DNA of 64,000 nucleotides from Thiomicrorhabdus aquaedulcis (GCF_004001325.1 NZ_AP018722.1:1364001-1428000); one strand, 5' to 3'; counted from the first letter of the stretch, positions 26,973-36,920 are shown. Numbers and translations: made by a program. The notes: generated by a model not told the origin, from the letters alone.

Positions 26973-28449
26973 TAATTTCAACAAAATGTCGCCACTCTTG
27001 ACCGGCGTGTTCAAAGAGTTTATTAGCCCCTTTTGGCCCCCAAGTACCCGAAGAATAGGTTTCAATAAAACTGGTATTAGCCGACCAGGCCTGGATAATT
27101 GGATCAACAATATTCCAACAGGCTTTTACTTCGTCAAAGCGTAAAAAAAGCGAATGATCGCCTTTAATAACATCCAATAACAACTCTTCGTACGCGTCGT
27201 TACTAAAGCCTTCGGTGTCCATTAAACTGGCGTCCAAACTCACTTGTTGGGTGTCAATTTCTAAACCGGGTTTTTTAACAGTCATCTCAATTTTAATGAC
27301 CTCATCGGGCTGAATTCTAAAAACAATCCAATTGGGTTCCATTTTTTTAACTTGCGAGGCTTTAAAAAACTGCTGAGGCGGATGCTTAAAGCAAATAGAA
27401 ATCAGCGTTTGGCTTTGCGGCATGTTTTTGCCGGTTTCTAAATAAAATGGCACACCTTCCCAACGCCAGTTGTCTACATACAGTTTAAGTGCCGCATAAG
27501 TTTCGGTGACGCTGTCGTGCGCCACGCCCTCTTCTTCTAAATAACCGTTAACCGATTTGCCGTTGAGCACCCCTTGCGAATACTGCGCGCGAAACGCTTG
27601 TGCGTTGACGTTTTTTTGGGTAATGGGTCTAATCGACTTAAGCAGTTTAACCTTTTCATCGCGCAGGCTTTCAGCCTCGATACACGCTGGCGGCTCCATG
27701 GCAATCAGCGCCAATAACTGCAACAAATGACTTTGAATCATGTCACGCATCGCACCACTGTGATCGTAATAACCCGCACGCGTGCCCACGGGACGGTCTT
27801 CGGAATGGGTAATTTGTATGTGGTCGATGTAATTACGGTTCCACAACGGTTCCATTAAAATATTGGCAAAACGGAACACCATTAAATTCTGCACCATGCC
27901 TTTGCCCAAATAATGGTCAATGCGATAGGTCTGTTCTTCGGTTAGGTATTTATTTAACTGATGTTGCAGCGCTTTGGCCGAATCGGAATCGTAGCCAAAC
28001 GGCTTTTCGAGCACCACGCGTTTCCAGCCTTTGGTTTCGTCAAGCAGTTGCGAGTCACCCAAATTTTTAACCACCGGGCCAAAATCAGATGGACTCATCG
28101 ACAAATAAAACGCCATATTGCACGACCAGCCTTTATCACAAATAAACTGGCCTAATTTGGGAAAACTGGTGGCGTCATTTACGTCCATGTGAAAATACGC
28201 CAAGCGGCTGGCAAATTGATTAAAACGCTCAATGCTCATGCCACCGCGGGCTTTAAAATCCACCGATTCTTTAACCACGCAAATCCACTGTTCGTCCGTC
28301 CAGTTTTTGCGGCCAATGGCCACAATATTGACTTCAGGCGCTAAGCGGCCTTCCACTTCTAAATGATAAAACGCCGGCATTAATTTGGTGAGCGACAGGT
28401 TGCCAGTGGCGCCAAAAATAACATAAGTACACGGGGATTGATTGGCCAT
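26962..28449 (-). CDS. zwf: Glucose-6-phosphate 1-dehydrogenase
   Basis: NADP-dependent entry enzyme of the oxidative pentose phosphate route. The Rossmann signature IFGATGNLSLTKLMPAFY is at the N-terminus, the substrate site RIDHYLGKGMVQN at about 177-189, and length is 495. It is the middle gene of gnd-zwf-pgl, 8 bp after gnd and overlapping pgl. A near copy of the palindrome (ACCAGGCCTGGA, 27084) encodes part of its C-terminus (IQAWSAN). Confidence 0.97.
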   Translation of the reverse strand: MANQSPCTYVIFGATGNLSLTKLMPAFYHLEVEGRLAPEVNIVAIGRKNWTDEQWICVVKESVDFKARGGMSIERFNQFASRLAYFHMDVNDATSFPKLGQFICDKGWSCNMAFYLSMSPSDFGPVVKNLGDSQLLDETKGWKRVVLEKPFGYDSDSAKALQHQLNKYLTEEQTYRIDHYLGKGMVQNLMVFRFANILMEPLWNRNYIDHIQITHSEDRPVGTRAGYYDHSGAMRDMIQSHLLQLLALIAMEPPACIEAESLRDEKVKLLKSIRPITQKNVNAQAFRAQYSQGVLNGKSVNGYLEEEGVAHDSVTETYAALKLYVDNWRWEGVPFYLETGKNMPQSQTLISICFKHPPQQFFKASQVKKMEPNWIVFRIQPDEVIKIEMTVKKPGLEIDTQQVSLDASLMDTEGFSNDAYEELLLDVIKGDHSLFLRFDEVKACWNIVDPIIQAWSANTSFIETYSSGTWGPKGANKLFEHAGQEWRHFVEINDA

Positions 28450-28457
28450 ATCGTGCT

Positions 28458-29927
28458 TTAAACCTCGTAACTACTAGAACTAATATTGCCGCCAGATTTA
28501 ATCCAGTCGGTGTGAAACCGCTCGCCGCGTGGCGCGTCAATGCGCTCGTAAGTGTGTGCGCCAAAATAGTCGCGTTGCGCTTGCAACATGTTGGCCGACA
28601 CAGTGGCACTGCGATAGCCATCAAAAAATGCTAAGGCTGAGCTTAATGCCGGGGTAGGAATACTTTGACTGATGCCAAAAATAACCGCTTTGCGCCAATT
28701 GGCTTGGCTGGATTTAATAGCGTGTTCAAAAAAACTATCTTGCAGCAAATTCTGCAAATCAGGCTGTTCATCAAAAGCACGTTTAATTTCACTTAAAAAG
28801 GTGCTGCGAATAATGCAACCCCCACGCCACATCAGTGCAATGCCGCCGTAGTTTAAATCCCATTTAAACTCTTTTGCAGCCTCTTTCATCAACATATAGC
28901 CTTGCGTGTAAGAGATGATTTTAGAGGCGTAAAGCGCATCGTGAATGGCTTGCAATACCGCTTCTTTGTCTTCGGTATTGGCCACAATCGTGCGCGGGTA
29001 AATTTCGGCCGCCACACCGCGCTCGTCTTTTAACGACGACAAACAACGCGCGTAAACCGATTCGGTAATCAGCGTTAGAGGCACACCCATGTCAAGCGAG
29101 CTGATTCCCGTCCATTTTCCGGTGCCTTTTTGACCTGCAGAATCTAAAATCTTGTCAATCAAAGGTGCGCCGTCGGTGTCGTTAAAGGTCAAAATATCGG
29201 CGGTAATTTCAATTAAATAAGAGTCCAGCACGCCGGTGTTCCAACGCGCAAACACGTCATGGCATTCGTCAGCACTTAAACCTAGCCCTTCACGCATGAG
29301 TTGATAGGCTTCCGAAATTAATTGCATGTCGCCGTATTCAATGCCGTTGTGCACCATTTTTACATAGTGCCCAGCGCCCTCTTTACCCACCCAGTCACAA
29401 CAGGCCTGATCGTTTACTTTTGCTGCAATCGCTTGAAAAATGGGCTTTACCGCCGCCCACGCTTCAACATTGCCGCCCGGCATAATAGATGGGCCATTGC
29501 GCGCACCTTCTTCACCACCTGATACGCCCGTGCCAATAAACAAAATGCCTTGCTGTTTAAGGGCATTAGTACGGCGTGTTGAGTCGGTGTACAGCGAATT
29601 ACCGCCGTCAATAATAATGTCGCCTTCGTCAAGCAGTGGCACTAATTGGGTAATAAAGTCATCCACCACCTCACCGGCTTTAACCATTAACATCACTTTG
29701 CGCGGTGTTTTTAGCGATTGCACCAACTCGGGCAATGAATACGCACCTTGTATGGTTTTTTGGGCGGCTTGTCCGGCTAAAAAGTCGTTGGTTTTATCGG
29801 CGCTGCGATTATAAACAGCCACACTAAAACCATGGTCGGCCATGTTGAGCACTAAGTTTTGCCCCATAACGGCTAAGCCAATTAATCCAATATCTGCTTT
29901 ATCTGTTTGCGACTTTGTTTGCGACAT
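28458..29927 (-). CDS. gnd: 6-phosphogluconate dehydrogenase (decarboxylating)
   Basis: Third enzyme of the oxidative pentose phosphate branch, giving ribulose 5-phosphate, NADPH and CO2. Marks: GLIGLAVMGQNLVLNMADHGF, IIDGGNSLYTDSTRR, GVSGGEEGARNGPSIMPGG and KEGAGHYVKMVHNGIEYGDMQL with the catalytic lysine. Length 489 fits the long, E. coli-like form. It leads the gnd-zwf-pgl run; the AGGTGG-rich leader before ATG is a plausible ribosome site. Confidence 0.97.
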   Translation of the reverse strand: MSQTKSQTDKADIGLIGLAVMGQNLVLNMADHGFSVAVYNRSADKTNDFLAGQAAQKTIQGAYSLPELVQSLKTPRKVMLMVKAGEVVDDFITQLVPLLDEGDIIIDGGNSLYTDSTRRTNALKQQGILFIGTGVSGGEEGARNGPSIMPGGNVEAWAAVKPIFQAIAAKVNDQACCDWVGKEGAGHYVKMVHNGIEYGDMQLISEAYQLMREGLGLSADECHDVFARWNTGVLDSYLIEITADILTFNDTDGAPLIDKILDSAGQKGTGKWTGISSLDMGVPLTLITESVYARCLSSLKDERGVAAEIYPRTIVANTEDKEAVLQAIHDALYASKIISYTQGYMLMKEAAKEFKWDLNYGGIALMWRGGCIIRSTFLSEIKRAFDEQPDLQNLLQDSFFEHAIKSSQANWRKAVIFGISQSIPTPALSSALAFFDGYRSATVSANMLQAQRDYFGAHTYERIDAPRGERFHTDWIKSGGNISSSSYEV

Positions 29928-30038
29928 AACCCACCCACCTGCTTAAGATTTTAAAAAAATTTATTGTAACCAAAAAAAGTCAAATAACACGCGATAAAGG
30001 GCAATAACCTTAAAAAAACTAGAATATAGCTGTTATAA

Positions 30039-30197
30039 GAGACCTTTGCACGAGTGGTTGTACGGCCAAAAATGGTTAAAACTTTCCTGCTTTTCGTTGG
30101 AAAACTTGTGAATAGCCAGCTATTCACTGCGTTTCCCGCCTCAATCAGGTAAATTTTTCCTCATTTTTTTCTCGCACCCCACTAGTGCAAGGGTCTC
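30039..30197. mobile_element. MITE-like element with 19-bp terminal inverted repeats
   Basis: Ends GAGACCTTTGCACGAGTGG (30039-30057) and the complement of GAGACCCTTGCACTAGTGG (30179-30197) match at 17 of 19 bases. TATAA stands directly outside both ends (30034-30038, 30198-30202), a 5-bp target duplication. It has no coding capacity at 159 bp. Inside is GTGAATAG-CCAG-CTATTCAC. A related copy lies at 57798-57930. The parent transposase is not in the window. Confidence 0.8.
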
Positions 30198-30248
30198 TAT
30201 AAGAGATAAAAATGAGTCCTAGAAAAGAGAAAACAAAATTGCGGACAT

Positions 30249-30277
30249 AAAAAAACCCACGGTTAAGTGGGTTTTTA
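30249..30277 (-). terminator. Terminator of the tRNA array
   Basis: AACCCACTTAACCGTGGGTT with a T run on the minus strand, directly after the last tRNA-Glu. Confidence 0.9.
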
Positions 30278-30281
30278 AATG

Positions 30282-30357
30282 TGGCGTCCCGTAGGGGAGT
30301 CGAACCCCTGTTACAGCCGTGAAAGGGCCGTGTCCTAGGCCTCTAGACGAACGGGAC
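30282..30357 (-). tRNA. tRNA-Glu (TTC), copy 2
   Basis: 76-nt cloverleaf with CCA encoded; acceptor GTCCCGT/ACGGGAC, anticodon loop CCTTTCACG, T-loop GGTTCGACT. Same sequence as the copy at 30550-30625. Confidence 0.97.
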
Positions 30358-30469
30358 AAGTTGTTGTTTAACAAAGTTAAACTAATTTTAATCCGTGCTT
30401 ATATTTATAAACACCGATTAAAGTTTGCTGATGAGTTATTAGCCTAGGTCATCAACACACTTAGTAATA

Positions 30470-30544
30470 TGGAGCGGGAAACGAGGATCGAACTCGCGAC
30501 CCCAACCTTGGCAAGGTTGTGCTCTACCGCTGAGCTATTCCCGC
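30470..30544 (-). tRNA. tRNA-Gly (GCC)
   Basis: 75 nt with encoded CCA; acceptor GCGGGAA/TTCCCGC, anticodon loop CTTGCCAAG. Confidence 0.97.
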
Positions 30545-30549
30545 AAATT

Positions 30550-30625
30550 TGGCGTCCCGTAGGGGAGTCGAACCCCTGTTACAGCCGTGAAAGGGCCGTG
30601 TCCTAGGCCTCTAGACGAACGGGAC
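30550..30625 (-). tRNA. tRNA-Glu (TTC), copy 1
   Basis: Same 76-nt sequence as the later copy, only 5 bp ahead of tRNA-Gly, so cut from one precursor. Confidence 0.97.
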
Positions 30626-30747
30626 ACACATTTGATTTTTTGTTTAAAATAAACTAAAAATCGATAGATTTTAAAACAGCGTTAACGAAAATTCCGGCCT
30701 AGGGAGTTTTTTCTACTGAATTAAATTTGGTATAAAAGTTATCAACT

Positions 30748-30823
30748 TGGTGGAGCTAAGCGGGATCGAACCGCTGACCTCAACACTGCCAGTGTTGCGC
30801 TCTCCCAGCTGAGCTATAGCCCC
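30748..30823 (-). tRNA. tRNA-Ala (GGC)
   Basis: 76 nt with CCA; acceptor GGGGCTA/TAGCTCC, D-arm AGCTCAGCTGGGAGAGC, anticodon loop CTGGCAG. First gene of the array. Confidence 0.96.
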
Positions 30824-30840
30824 TCAAGCTGATGTGGCGT

Positions 30841-30868
30841 ATTATAAAGATTTGCGCTTTCTGGTCAA
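30841..30868 (-). promoter_or_regulatory. Sigma-70 promoter of the tRNA array
   Basis: On the minus strand TTGACC, 16 bp, TATAAT, ending 17 bp before tRNA-Ala. Near-consensus boxes, as expected for stable RNA. Confidence 0.85.
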
Positions 30869-31032
30869 GCGTTAATTTGAAAAAAACACTCTATATTTGC
30901 AAATATTTGTTTAATTCAACGTCCGCCCTAAATTAGCGAACGTTGTGTCAATGACTAAGAAAATCGCTAAGTGTTTGTTTTAACGATAAAAGGCCTTTAT
31001 TGCCAATATTAAAACCCATATTAAAGCCCATA

Positions 31033-31056
31033 AAAAACCCAACATACGTTGGGTTT
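31033..31056 (-). terminator. gltX terminator
   Basis: AACCCAAC-GTAT-GTTGGGTT followed by T6 on the minus strand, 55 bp after the gltX stop. Confidence 0.88.
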
Positions 31057-31066
31057 TAAAGCTTTG

Positions 31067-31078
31067 ACCAGGCCTGGT
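31067..31078. repeat. ACCAGGCCTGGT palindrome, intergenic
   Basis: Perfect copy with TTTG...CAAA flanks (20-bp total symmetry), between the gltX stop and its terminator. Confidence 0.95.
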
Positions 31079-31110
31079 CAAATAAGATATTAAAACGTCT
31101 TTAACCCGCT

Positions 31111-32523
31111 TTAAGCGTTTTCTTGACGTTTTTCAATGTAGGCCAATGCCATTTTAATGCGTGTTAGACAACGCGCTTTGCCAATAAGCTCTGCGGTGGC
31201 GTCAATGGCGGGCGACTGACCGCCGCCGGTGATGGCTACGCGCAATGGCATACCGACCTTGCCCATACCCACACCAAGCTCTTCGGCAGTGGTGTTAATG
31301 GCGTTGTGAATCGACTCAGCATCCCATTCGCTTAGCGCTTCAAATTGGCTGTACACCACTTGTAACGCCTCTGCGGCCACCGGTCTTAAATGCTTTTTAG
31401 CGGCATCGGCTTCAAATTCATCAAAGTCACTGTAAAAATAAATTGACCCATTAGCCATTTCAACCAAGGTTTTAGCGCGGTCACGCAATAAGTTAGCCAC
31501 CGACGATAAGGCTGGGCCTTGCGATAAATCGCATCCCAATTGCGCCACAAAGCTCGACAAATGACGGGCAAGGTGCTCGGCACTGGCGACTTTAATATGC
31601 TGTTCATTAATCCAAGTGAGTTTTACGCTGTCAAAAGTGGACGGTGAGCCGTTGACCGACTCCAAATTAAAGTACTCAACCATTTCATCCATGGTAAAAA
31701 TTTCTTGATCGCCGTGCGACCAGCCTAAACGCACCAAATAGTTTAATAACGCCTCGGGTAAAAAGCCCTGCTCTTTGTATTGCAACACACTCACCGCGCC
31801 GTGGCGTTTTGATAGACGCGAACCGTCTTCGCCCAACACCATCGGAATATGGGCAAACTTTGGCACTGGTGCGCCCATAGCGGCGTACAAGTTTATCTGT
31901 CGGGGTGTATTGTTTAAGTGATCGTCACCGCGAATGACGTGGGTCATGCCCATGTCCCAGTCGTCCACCACCACCGAAAAATTATAGGTGGGCGTGCCGT
32001 CAGAGCGCGCAATCACCAAATCGTCGATTTCTTTATTGGCAATCACCACACGACCTTTTACCAAGTCGTCAATCACCACTTCGCCGTCAATGGGATTTTT
32101 AAAGCGAATAACAGGGGCAACGCCCGCAGGTGCTTCGCCGGTAAAGTCGCGGTAACGACCGTCGTAACGTGGTTTATCGCCAGCGGCTTTTTGGGCTTCG
32201 CGCATTTGATCCAACTCGTCGGGGGTGGCGTAGCAGTAATAGGCTAAGCCTTTGGCAAAAAGTAAATCAATGACTTCTTTATAGCGTTCAAAACGATGGG
32301 TTTGGTAGATTGGACCGTGATCGTAATCAAGCTCGAGCCAGCTCATGCCTTCTAAAATGGCGTTAACCGACTCTTCGGTTGAGCGTTCTAAATCGGTGTC
32401 TTCGATTCGTAGGGTGAATTCTCCCCCCAGTTTTTTGGCGTACAACCAAGAATACAAGGCGGTTCTAACACCACCAATGTGTAAATAACCCGTTGGGCTA
32501 GGGGCAAAGCGAGTACGAATCAC
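31111..32523 (-). CDS. gltX: Glutamyl-tRNA synthetase
   Basis: Class I synthetase charging tRNA-Glu, two genes for which lie just upstream of it in the same direction. HIGH-type motif HIGG at 15-18 ([18 protein letters not shown]), KMSKS-type motif RLSKRHG at about 241-247, and the [11 protein letters not shown] segment. 470 residues, full length. A discriminating/non-discriminating call cannot be made by eye. Confidence 0.97.
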   Translation of the reverse strand: MIRTRFAPSPTGYLHIGGVRTALYSWLYAKKLGGEFTLRIEDTDLERSTEESVNAILEGMSWLELDYDHGPIYQTHRFERYKEVIDLLFAKGLAYYCYATPDELDQMREAQKAAGDKPRYDGRYRDFTGEAPAGVAPVIRFKNPIDGEVVIDDLVKGRVVIANKEIDDLVIARSDGTPTYNFSVVVDDWDMGMTHVIRGDDHLNNTPRQINLYAAMGAPVPKFAHIPMVLGEDGSRLSKRHGAVSVLQYKEQGFLPEALLNYLVRLGWSHGDQEIFTMDEMVEYFNLESVNGSPSTFDSVKLTWINEQHIKVASAEHLARHLSSFVAQLGCDLSQGPALSSVANLLRDRAKTLVEMANGSIYFYSDFDEFEADAAKKHLRPVAAEALQVVYSQFEALSEWDAESIHNAINTTAEELGVGMGKVGMPLRVAITGGGQSPAIDATAELIGKARCLTRIKMALAYIEKRQENA

Positions 32524-32699
32524 AAGAACTCCATTTAGACCGCTTAAGGGTCTATTGTCAAAAAAAACGTATTATAAACGCTCACTCGCGCGCAAGTGCG
32601 GGATAAATATTAAATATAACCGTTTTTATCCAAGTCATTTGTCTATAATTTGCCCAATAGATTGTCGCCACAGCGCGAAGAAATTATGGAAACCACTTT

Positions 32700-34568
32700 A
32701 TGAAACACCCTATTCATTACACCCTTTGTCCAATCGACCCAAATGGCCATTTGTTTGCGGTTAGCTTAACCATTAGCCATCCCAGCCAACCGGTGCAAGA
32801 AGTGTGTTTGCCCAACTGGATACCCGGCAGTTATTTAATTCGTGATTTCTCTAAACACCTTATTAACTTAACCGCCAGCGATGACCAGTACCACCCTATT
32901 GAACTGGTGCCCATAGACAAATCGACTTGGCATTTTAACAGCGATGGCCGTGCCGTCACCTTGCGCTATAACGTGTACGCATGGGATTTATCGGTGCGCG
33001 GTGCGCATTTTGACTGCAGCCATGCGTTTTACAATGGCACGTCGGTATTTTTAGCGGCGCAAGGTCAACGCCAAGCCGCGTGCAGTGTCGAACTAGTGCA
33101 CAGTGAATGGAGCCAAAAGCACCATTGGAAGGTTGCAACGGGTATGCCCGCCGCGCAGGTTGACGCACAGGGTTTTGGCCTGTATGCCGCCCAAGACTAC
33201 AATGCACTCATTGATTACCCGGTCGAGATGGGCACGTTTGTGGAAGTGGACTTTATAGCCGCCAATGTGCCGCATAAAATAGTGCTTACCGGCGTATTTG
33301 AGTGCGATACCGAGCGCCTAAAGGCCGACTTAACCCACATTTGCGCCACCGAAATTGCCTTATTTGGCGCACCGGCTCCCATGGAAAATTATGTGTTTCA
33401 GGTGATGGTTACCGGCAGCGACTACGGCGGGTTAGAGCACCGCAACTCAACGGCGTTGCTGTGCAGTCGCGACGAACTGCCTTATGTGGGAATGACCCAA
33501 GCCACAGAAGGCTATTTGCGCTTTTTAGAGTTGTGCGCGCACGAATACTTTCACACCTGGAACGTTAAGCGAATTGCCCCGAAAGTCTATTTGCAGTCCG
33601 ATTTAAAAACCCCCGCTTACACCCAGCAACTGTGGTGGTTTGAAGGCGCTACCTCGTATTACGATGCGCTGCTGTTAAAACGAGCAGGCCTGGTTGATAA
33701 CCTGGGCTATTTGCAGATATTGGCCAAACAGATGACCTTGGTCTATCGCATGCCGGGGCGTTTTATGCAGTCCACCGCGCATTCGAGCTGGTTTACCTGG
33801 ACCAAGTTTTACCAACAAGACGAAAACGCGCCCAACGCCATCATAAGTTATTACACCAAAGGCAGTTTGCTGGCATTGGGGTTAGATCTCACCATTCGCA
33901 TCCAAACCCAAGGAGCCAAATCGCTCGATGATGTACTACTGCATCTTTGGCAACATTACGGTAAAACCGCCATAGGATTAGAAGACGGTGAAATTGAAGC
34001 GCTGTGCTCACAGATTAGCGGATTAGACTTAAGCGAATTTTTTACCCTGTACTTACACGGCACGCAAGACTTGCCGTTTAGAGAGTGGTTTGCCGCCGTG
34101 GGCATTGACTTTTCTTTGCGCCCGGCCAACGCCTTAACCGACGCGGGCGCGCACAGTGAAGCTTCTGGTTTAAAGGTTAGTCTGGGCGCAAACCTGACCG
34201 ACAGCGGCTTTAAAACGGTTAAAATCACTCACGTTTGGAACGACCAAGCGGCCTATCACGCCGGTTTATCCGCCGGCGATGAAATTATCGCCATTAACTC
34301 GGTCAAAATCACCTCGGTAAGCCAGTTGGAAGGTCTGCTTAAAAAAGCTCAAGTCAATGCCCAATGGACTTGCCACTATTTTAGACGTGATGAACTGCGC
34401 ACTACGCAAATCACCTTAACCGCTCCGCCGGCCGACCGCGTAGTATTAAAAGTGGTAAACTCCGCTAAAACCGCGTTATGGCTCGGCGCAGATGATATCA
34501 GCACCGATAATGACGCGGATAACCAGGTTATGCACGATCAAAATTCAGCGTCATTAGGAGCCGATTAA
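32700..34568 (+). CDS. M61-family metalloprotease with PDZ domain
   Basis: 622 residues. The N-terminal beta domain of the glycyl aminopeptidase group (PNWIPGSYLIRDFSKHL) is followed by the zinc motif HEYFHTWNVKRI (about residues 281-292) with a downstream glutamate in WFEGATSYYD, and a PDZ domain near the C-terminus (about 500-575, AGLSAGDEIIAINS). No clear signal peptide is visible, so cytosolic location is likely. It is followed one base later by slyX. Peptide substrates are unknown. Confidence 0.9.
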   Translation: MKHPIHYTLCPIDPNGHLFAVSLTISHPSQPVQEVCLPNWIPGSYLIRDFSKHLINLTASDDQYHPIELVPIDKSTWHFNSDGRAVTLRYNVYAWDLSVRGAHFDCSHAFYNGTSVFLAAQGQRQAACSVELVHSEWSQKHHWKVATGMPAAQVDAQGFGLYAAQDYNALIDYPVEMGTFVEVDFIAANVPHKIVLTGVFECDTERLKADLTHICATEIALFGAPAPMENYVFQVMVTGSDYGGLEHRNSTALLCSRDELPYVGMTQATEGYLRFLELCAHEYFHTWNVKRIAPKVYLQSDLKTPAYTQQLWWFEGATSYYDALLLKRAGLVDNLGYLQILAKQMTLVYRMPGRFMQSTAHSSWFTWTKFYQQDENAPNAIISYYTKGSLLALGLDLTIRIQTQGAKSLDDVLLHLWQHYGKTAIGLEDGEIEALCSQISGLDLSEFFTLYLHGTQDLPFREWFAAVGIDFSLRPANALTDAGAHSEASGLKVSLGANLTDSGFKTVKITHVWNDQAAYHAGLSAGDEIIAINSVKITSVSQLEGLLKKAQVNAQWTCHYFRRDELRTTQITLTAPPADRVVLKVVNSAKTALWLGADDISTDNDADNQVMHDQNSASLGAD

Positions 34569-34569
34569 T

Positions 34570-34803
34570 ATGCAGACTTGCACGCCGAGTTGCTCCGAAC
34601 TGGCACAAAAAATAGCCCAACTTGAAATGACCGTCAGCTTTCAAGACGACGCTTTGGACGCGGTGCAAAGCACCTTAATGACTCAACACAATCAAATACA
34701 GGCACTGCAAACACAAATTAAACTGCTGTCGGACTATCTTAAAACCGTACGCGAAGAGAGCATTCGCGCGCCGCAAGATGAGTTACCGCCACCGCATTAT
34801 TAA
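34570..34803 (+). CDS. slyX: SlyX-family coiled-coil protein
   Basis: 77-residue coiled coil (LAQKIAQLEMTVSFQDDALDAV) with the family ending ELPPPHY. Function not established; usually found near slyD. It directly follows the M61 protease gene, with AGGAG ahead of the ATG. Confidence 0.9.
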   Translation: MQTCTPSCSELAQKIAQLEMTVSFQDDALDAVQSTLMTQHNQIQALQTQIKLLSDYLKTVREESIRAPQDELPPPHY

Positions 34804-34845
34804 TGTACTTAAAACAGGCGTTCATACATTGGCAAATGCACAATG

Positions 34846-34857
34846 ACCAGGCCTGGT
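34846..34857. repeat. ACCAGGCCTGGT palindrome, intergenic
   Basis: Perfect copy 42 bp after slyX, ahead of the CvfB-like gene. Confidence 0.95.
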
Positions 34858-34910
34858 TAAACACCATTACACGCTAAACACGACACGCTACATAAATTAA
34901 AGGTTTTTAC

Positions 34911-35744
34911 ATGGCAGAATTAGGAAAACTCAGCACGCTTAGAGTGGTGAAAGACGTTGAATTTGGGGTGTATTTAGATGGCGGTGAACTGGGTGAAATT
35001 TTACTGCCCAAACGCTACGTGCCCGCCAACACCACCAAAGGTCGGCCCATTGAAGTGTTTATTCACCTAGATTCGCAAGACCGTTTAGTGGCCACCACCG
35101 CCACGCCGCTTGCTTATGTGGGTGATGTGGCCTTTTTAGAAGTCACCGATGTCAATCGTACCGGCGCGTTTATGAATTGGGGCATGCCAAAAGATCTGTT
35201 TGTGCCGTTTTCAGAGCAACGCGTTCCTATGGAAGTGGGTCGTTCGTACTGCGTGTATTTGTACATTGATATTACCGGGCGCATCGCCGCGTCCAGCAAA
35301 CTAAGCCTGTATTTAGACGAAACCAATAAAGAGTTTAAAGCCGGTCAAGCGGTCAGTTTGCAAGTGGCGAGCCGCAGCGATATGGGCTACACCGCCGTTA
35401 TTAACGGCACGCACTTGGGGTTGATTCACAACAGCGACATTTTGCAGCCCTTACGCATGGGGCAAAAAATGAACGGCTATATTAAAGGCATACGACCCGA
35501 CCACAAAATAAACTTAACCCTGCAAAAGCAAGGTCAAGCCGCGCGTGACGAAGATTCAGAGCTTATTTTAGCGTTTTTGCAAGCCAACAACGGCCGCTCA
35601 ACGCTCACCGACAAAAGCACGCCCGAGGCCATTTTTAAGCAATACCGCATGAGCAAAGCCAGTTATAAAAAAGCCTTGGGCAAACTCTATAAAGCGCAAA
35701 AAATCAACCTTGGAAAAGACGAGATTACCTTGGTTCAAAGTTAA
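34911..35744 (+). CDS. cvfB: CvfB/YitL-like S1 RNA-binding protein
   Basis: 277 residues with tandem S1-type folds and a C-terminal winged-helix-like part (FKQYRMSKASYKKALGKLYKAQKI), the CvfB layout. Such proteins bind RNA; in Staphylococcus CvfB affects virulence gene expression. Marks: EFGVYLDGGELGEILLPKRYV and TGAFMNWGMPKDLFVPFSEQ. Single gene, with two palindromes between its end and the oncoming rluB. Confidence 0.88.
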   Translation: MAELGKLSTLRVVKDVEFGVYLDGGELGEILLPKRYVPANTTKGRPIEVFIHLDSQDRLVATTATPLAYVGDVAFLEVTDVNRTGAFMNWGMPKDLFVPFSEQRVPMEVGRSYCVYLYIDITGRIAASSKLSLYLDETNKEFKAGQAVSLQVASRSDMGYTAVINGTHLGLIHNSDILQPLRMGQKMNGYIKGIRPDHKINLTLQKQGQAARDEDSELILAFLQANNGRSTLTDKSTPEAIFKQYRMSKASYKKALGKLYKAQKINLGKDEITLVQS

Positions 35745-35778
35745 GCGTTAAAATTTATTTAAGTCTAATTTTATACTG

Positions 35779-35790
35779 ACCAGGCCTGGT
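35779..35790. repeat. ACCAGGCCTGGT palindrome, intergenic
   Basis: Perfect copy, first of two in the convergent gap after the CvfB-like gene. Confidence 0.95.
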
Positions 35791-35852
35791 GAATCGGTTT
35801 TTTAAGGTATTTAAGATTTATTTATCACAGTTTAAGCTGTTATCTATGTTTG

Positions 35853-35864
35853 ACCAGGCCTGGT
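35853..35864. repeat. ACCAGGCCTGGT palindrome, intergenic
   Basis: Perfect copy with TTTG...CAAA flanks, 62 bp beyond the previous one, close to the rluB stop. Confidence 0.95.
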
Positions 35865-35899
35865 CAAACGTAATTAAGCTGATTCAAGATTATTCAATT

Positions 35900-36820
35900 C
35901 TATTTGCGTTTGTTATGAGGTTTAAAACCGCTGGTATTTTTTTCACTTAAATCGTGAACGGGGCGTTTTTTACCAATTAAAGCCCGTTGCGCCGAGCGTG
36001 AGTTTTTAAGCGGATTACGCGTTTGGCTAACCACTTTTACTCGCAAATCGGGACGAACCTCTTCGGGCAAACTAACGACTGTTAACAGTTGATTGATTTG
36101 TTTCCAACCCAAGCTTTCGGTTTTGCCTTTGCGTAAACCACGCGGCAGTTGAAATTCGCCGTAACGTACACGGTGCAAACGACTGACCTGCACGCCTTGC
36201 GACTCCCAGATACGGCGCACTTCACGGTTACGCCCTTCCGATATCACCACTCTAAACCAGTTGTTCATCGACTCGTCTTCAGCCACTTTCATGCGGCTGA
36301 TTTTGTCAAAACGCGCCGGACCATCGTCCAACATCACGCCACTTTTAAGCAGTTTTATTAAATCGTCCGATACTTCACCAAACACGCGCACCGTATATTC
36401 ACGTTCAATTTCAAACGACGGGTGCATTAGGCGGTTGGCCAACTCGCCGTTGTTGGTCAAAATAAGCAAACCGCTGGTGTTCACATCCAAACGCCCAATG
36501 CTTATCCAGCGACCATTGTGAATGCGTGGCAGTTGTTCAAAAATAGTGTCACGGCCTTTTTCATCGCTGCGCGTGCATAAACGGCCTTCGGGTTTGTTGT
36601 ACAACAACACTTCGGTGGGTTGTATTTCAAGACGGCTCTCTTTAACCGGCAAATCACGCACTTTAAGCTTGTCCATTTCGGTTGCACGGTCGCCTAATTT
36701 TGCGGTTCTGCCGTTGATTTTAACCAAACCTTCAGCAATTAAAGCCTCCACCGCGCGACGTGAGCCAAAGCCGGCGCGCGCCAAGATTTTTTGTAGTTTT
36801 TCACCTTGTGGTTGTTCCAT
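35900..36820 (-). CDS. rluB: 23S rRNA pseudouridine 2605 synthase
   Basis: 306 residues: an N-terminal S4 domain (LQKILARAGFGSRRAVEALI), then the synthase core with the catalytic aspartate in GRLDVNTSGLLILTN, and a basic tail. Last gene of an rnm-yciO-M50-rluB run that parallels yciV-yciO-...-rluB of E. coli, which supports RluB rather than RluE/RluF. Confidence 0.92.
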   Translation of the reverse strand: MEQPQGEKLQKILARAGFGSRRAVEALIAEGLVKINGRTAKLGDRATEMDKLKVRDLPVKESRLEIQPTEVLLYNKPEGRLCTRSDEKGRDTIFEQLPRIHNGRWISIGRLDVNTSGLLILTNNGELANRLMHPSFEIEREYTVRVFGEVSDDLIKLLKSGVMLDDGPARFDKISRMKVAEDESMNNWFRVVISEGRNREVRRIWESQGVQVSRLHRVRYGEFQLPRGLRKGKTESLGWKQINQLLTVVSLPEEVRPDLRVKVVSQTRNPLKNSRSAQRALIGKKRPVHDLSEKNTSGFKPHNKRK

Positions 36821-36877
36821 TCATTTCTCTTTTACTGTGTTTGATTAGCGGTGTCATGGCGATGCAATGACAATTTT

Positions 36878-36920
36878 ATTATGCTGTTTTTTATTATGCT
36901 GTTTTTTATTATGCTGTTTT
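36878..36920. repeat. Three tandem ATTATGCTGTTTTTT units
   Basis: 15-bp units, the third cut short, in the 149-bp gap between the M50 protease and rluB. No role seen. Confidence 0.85.
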
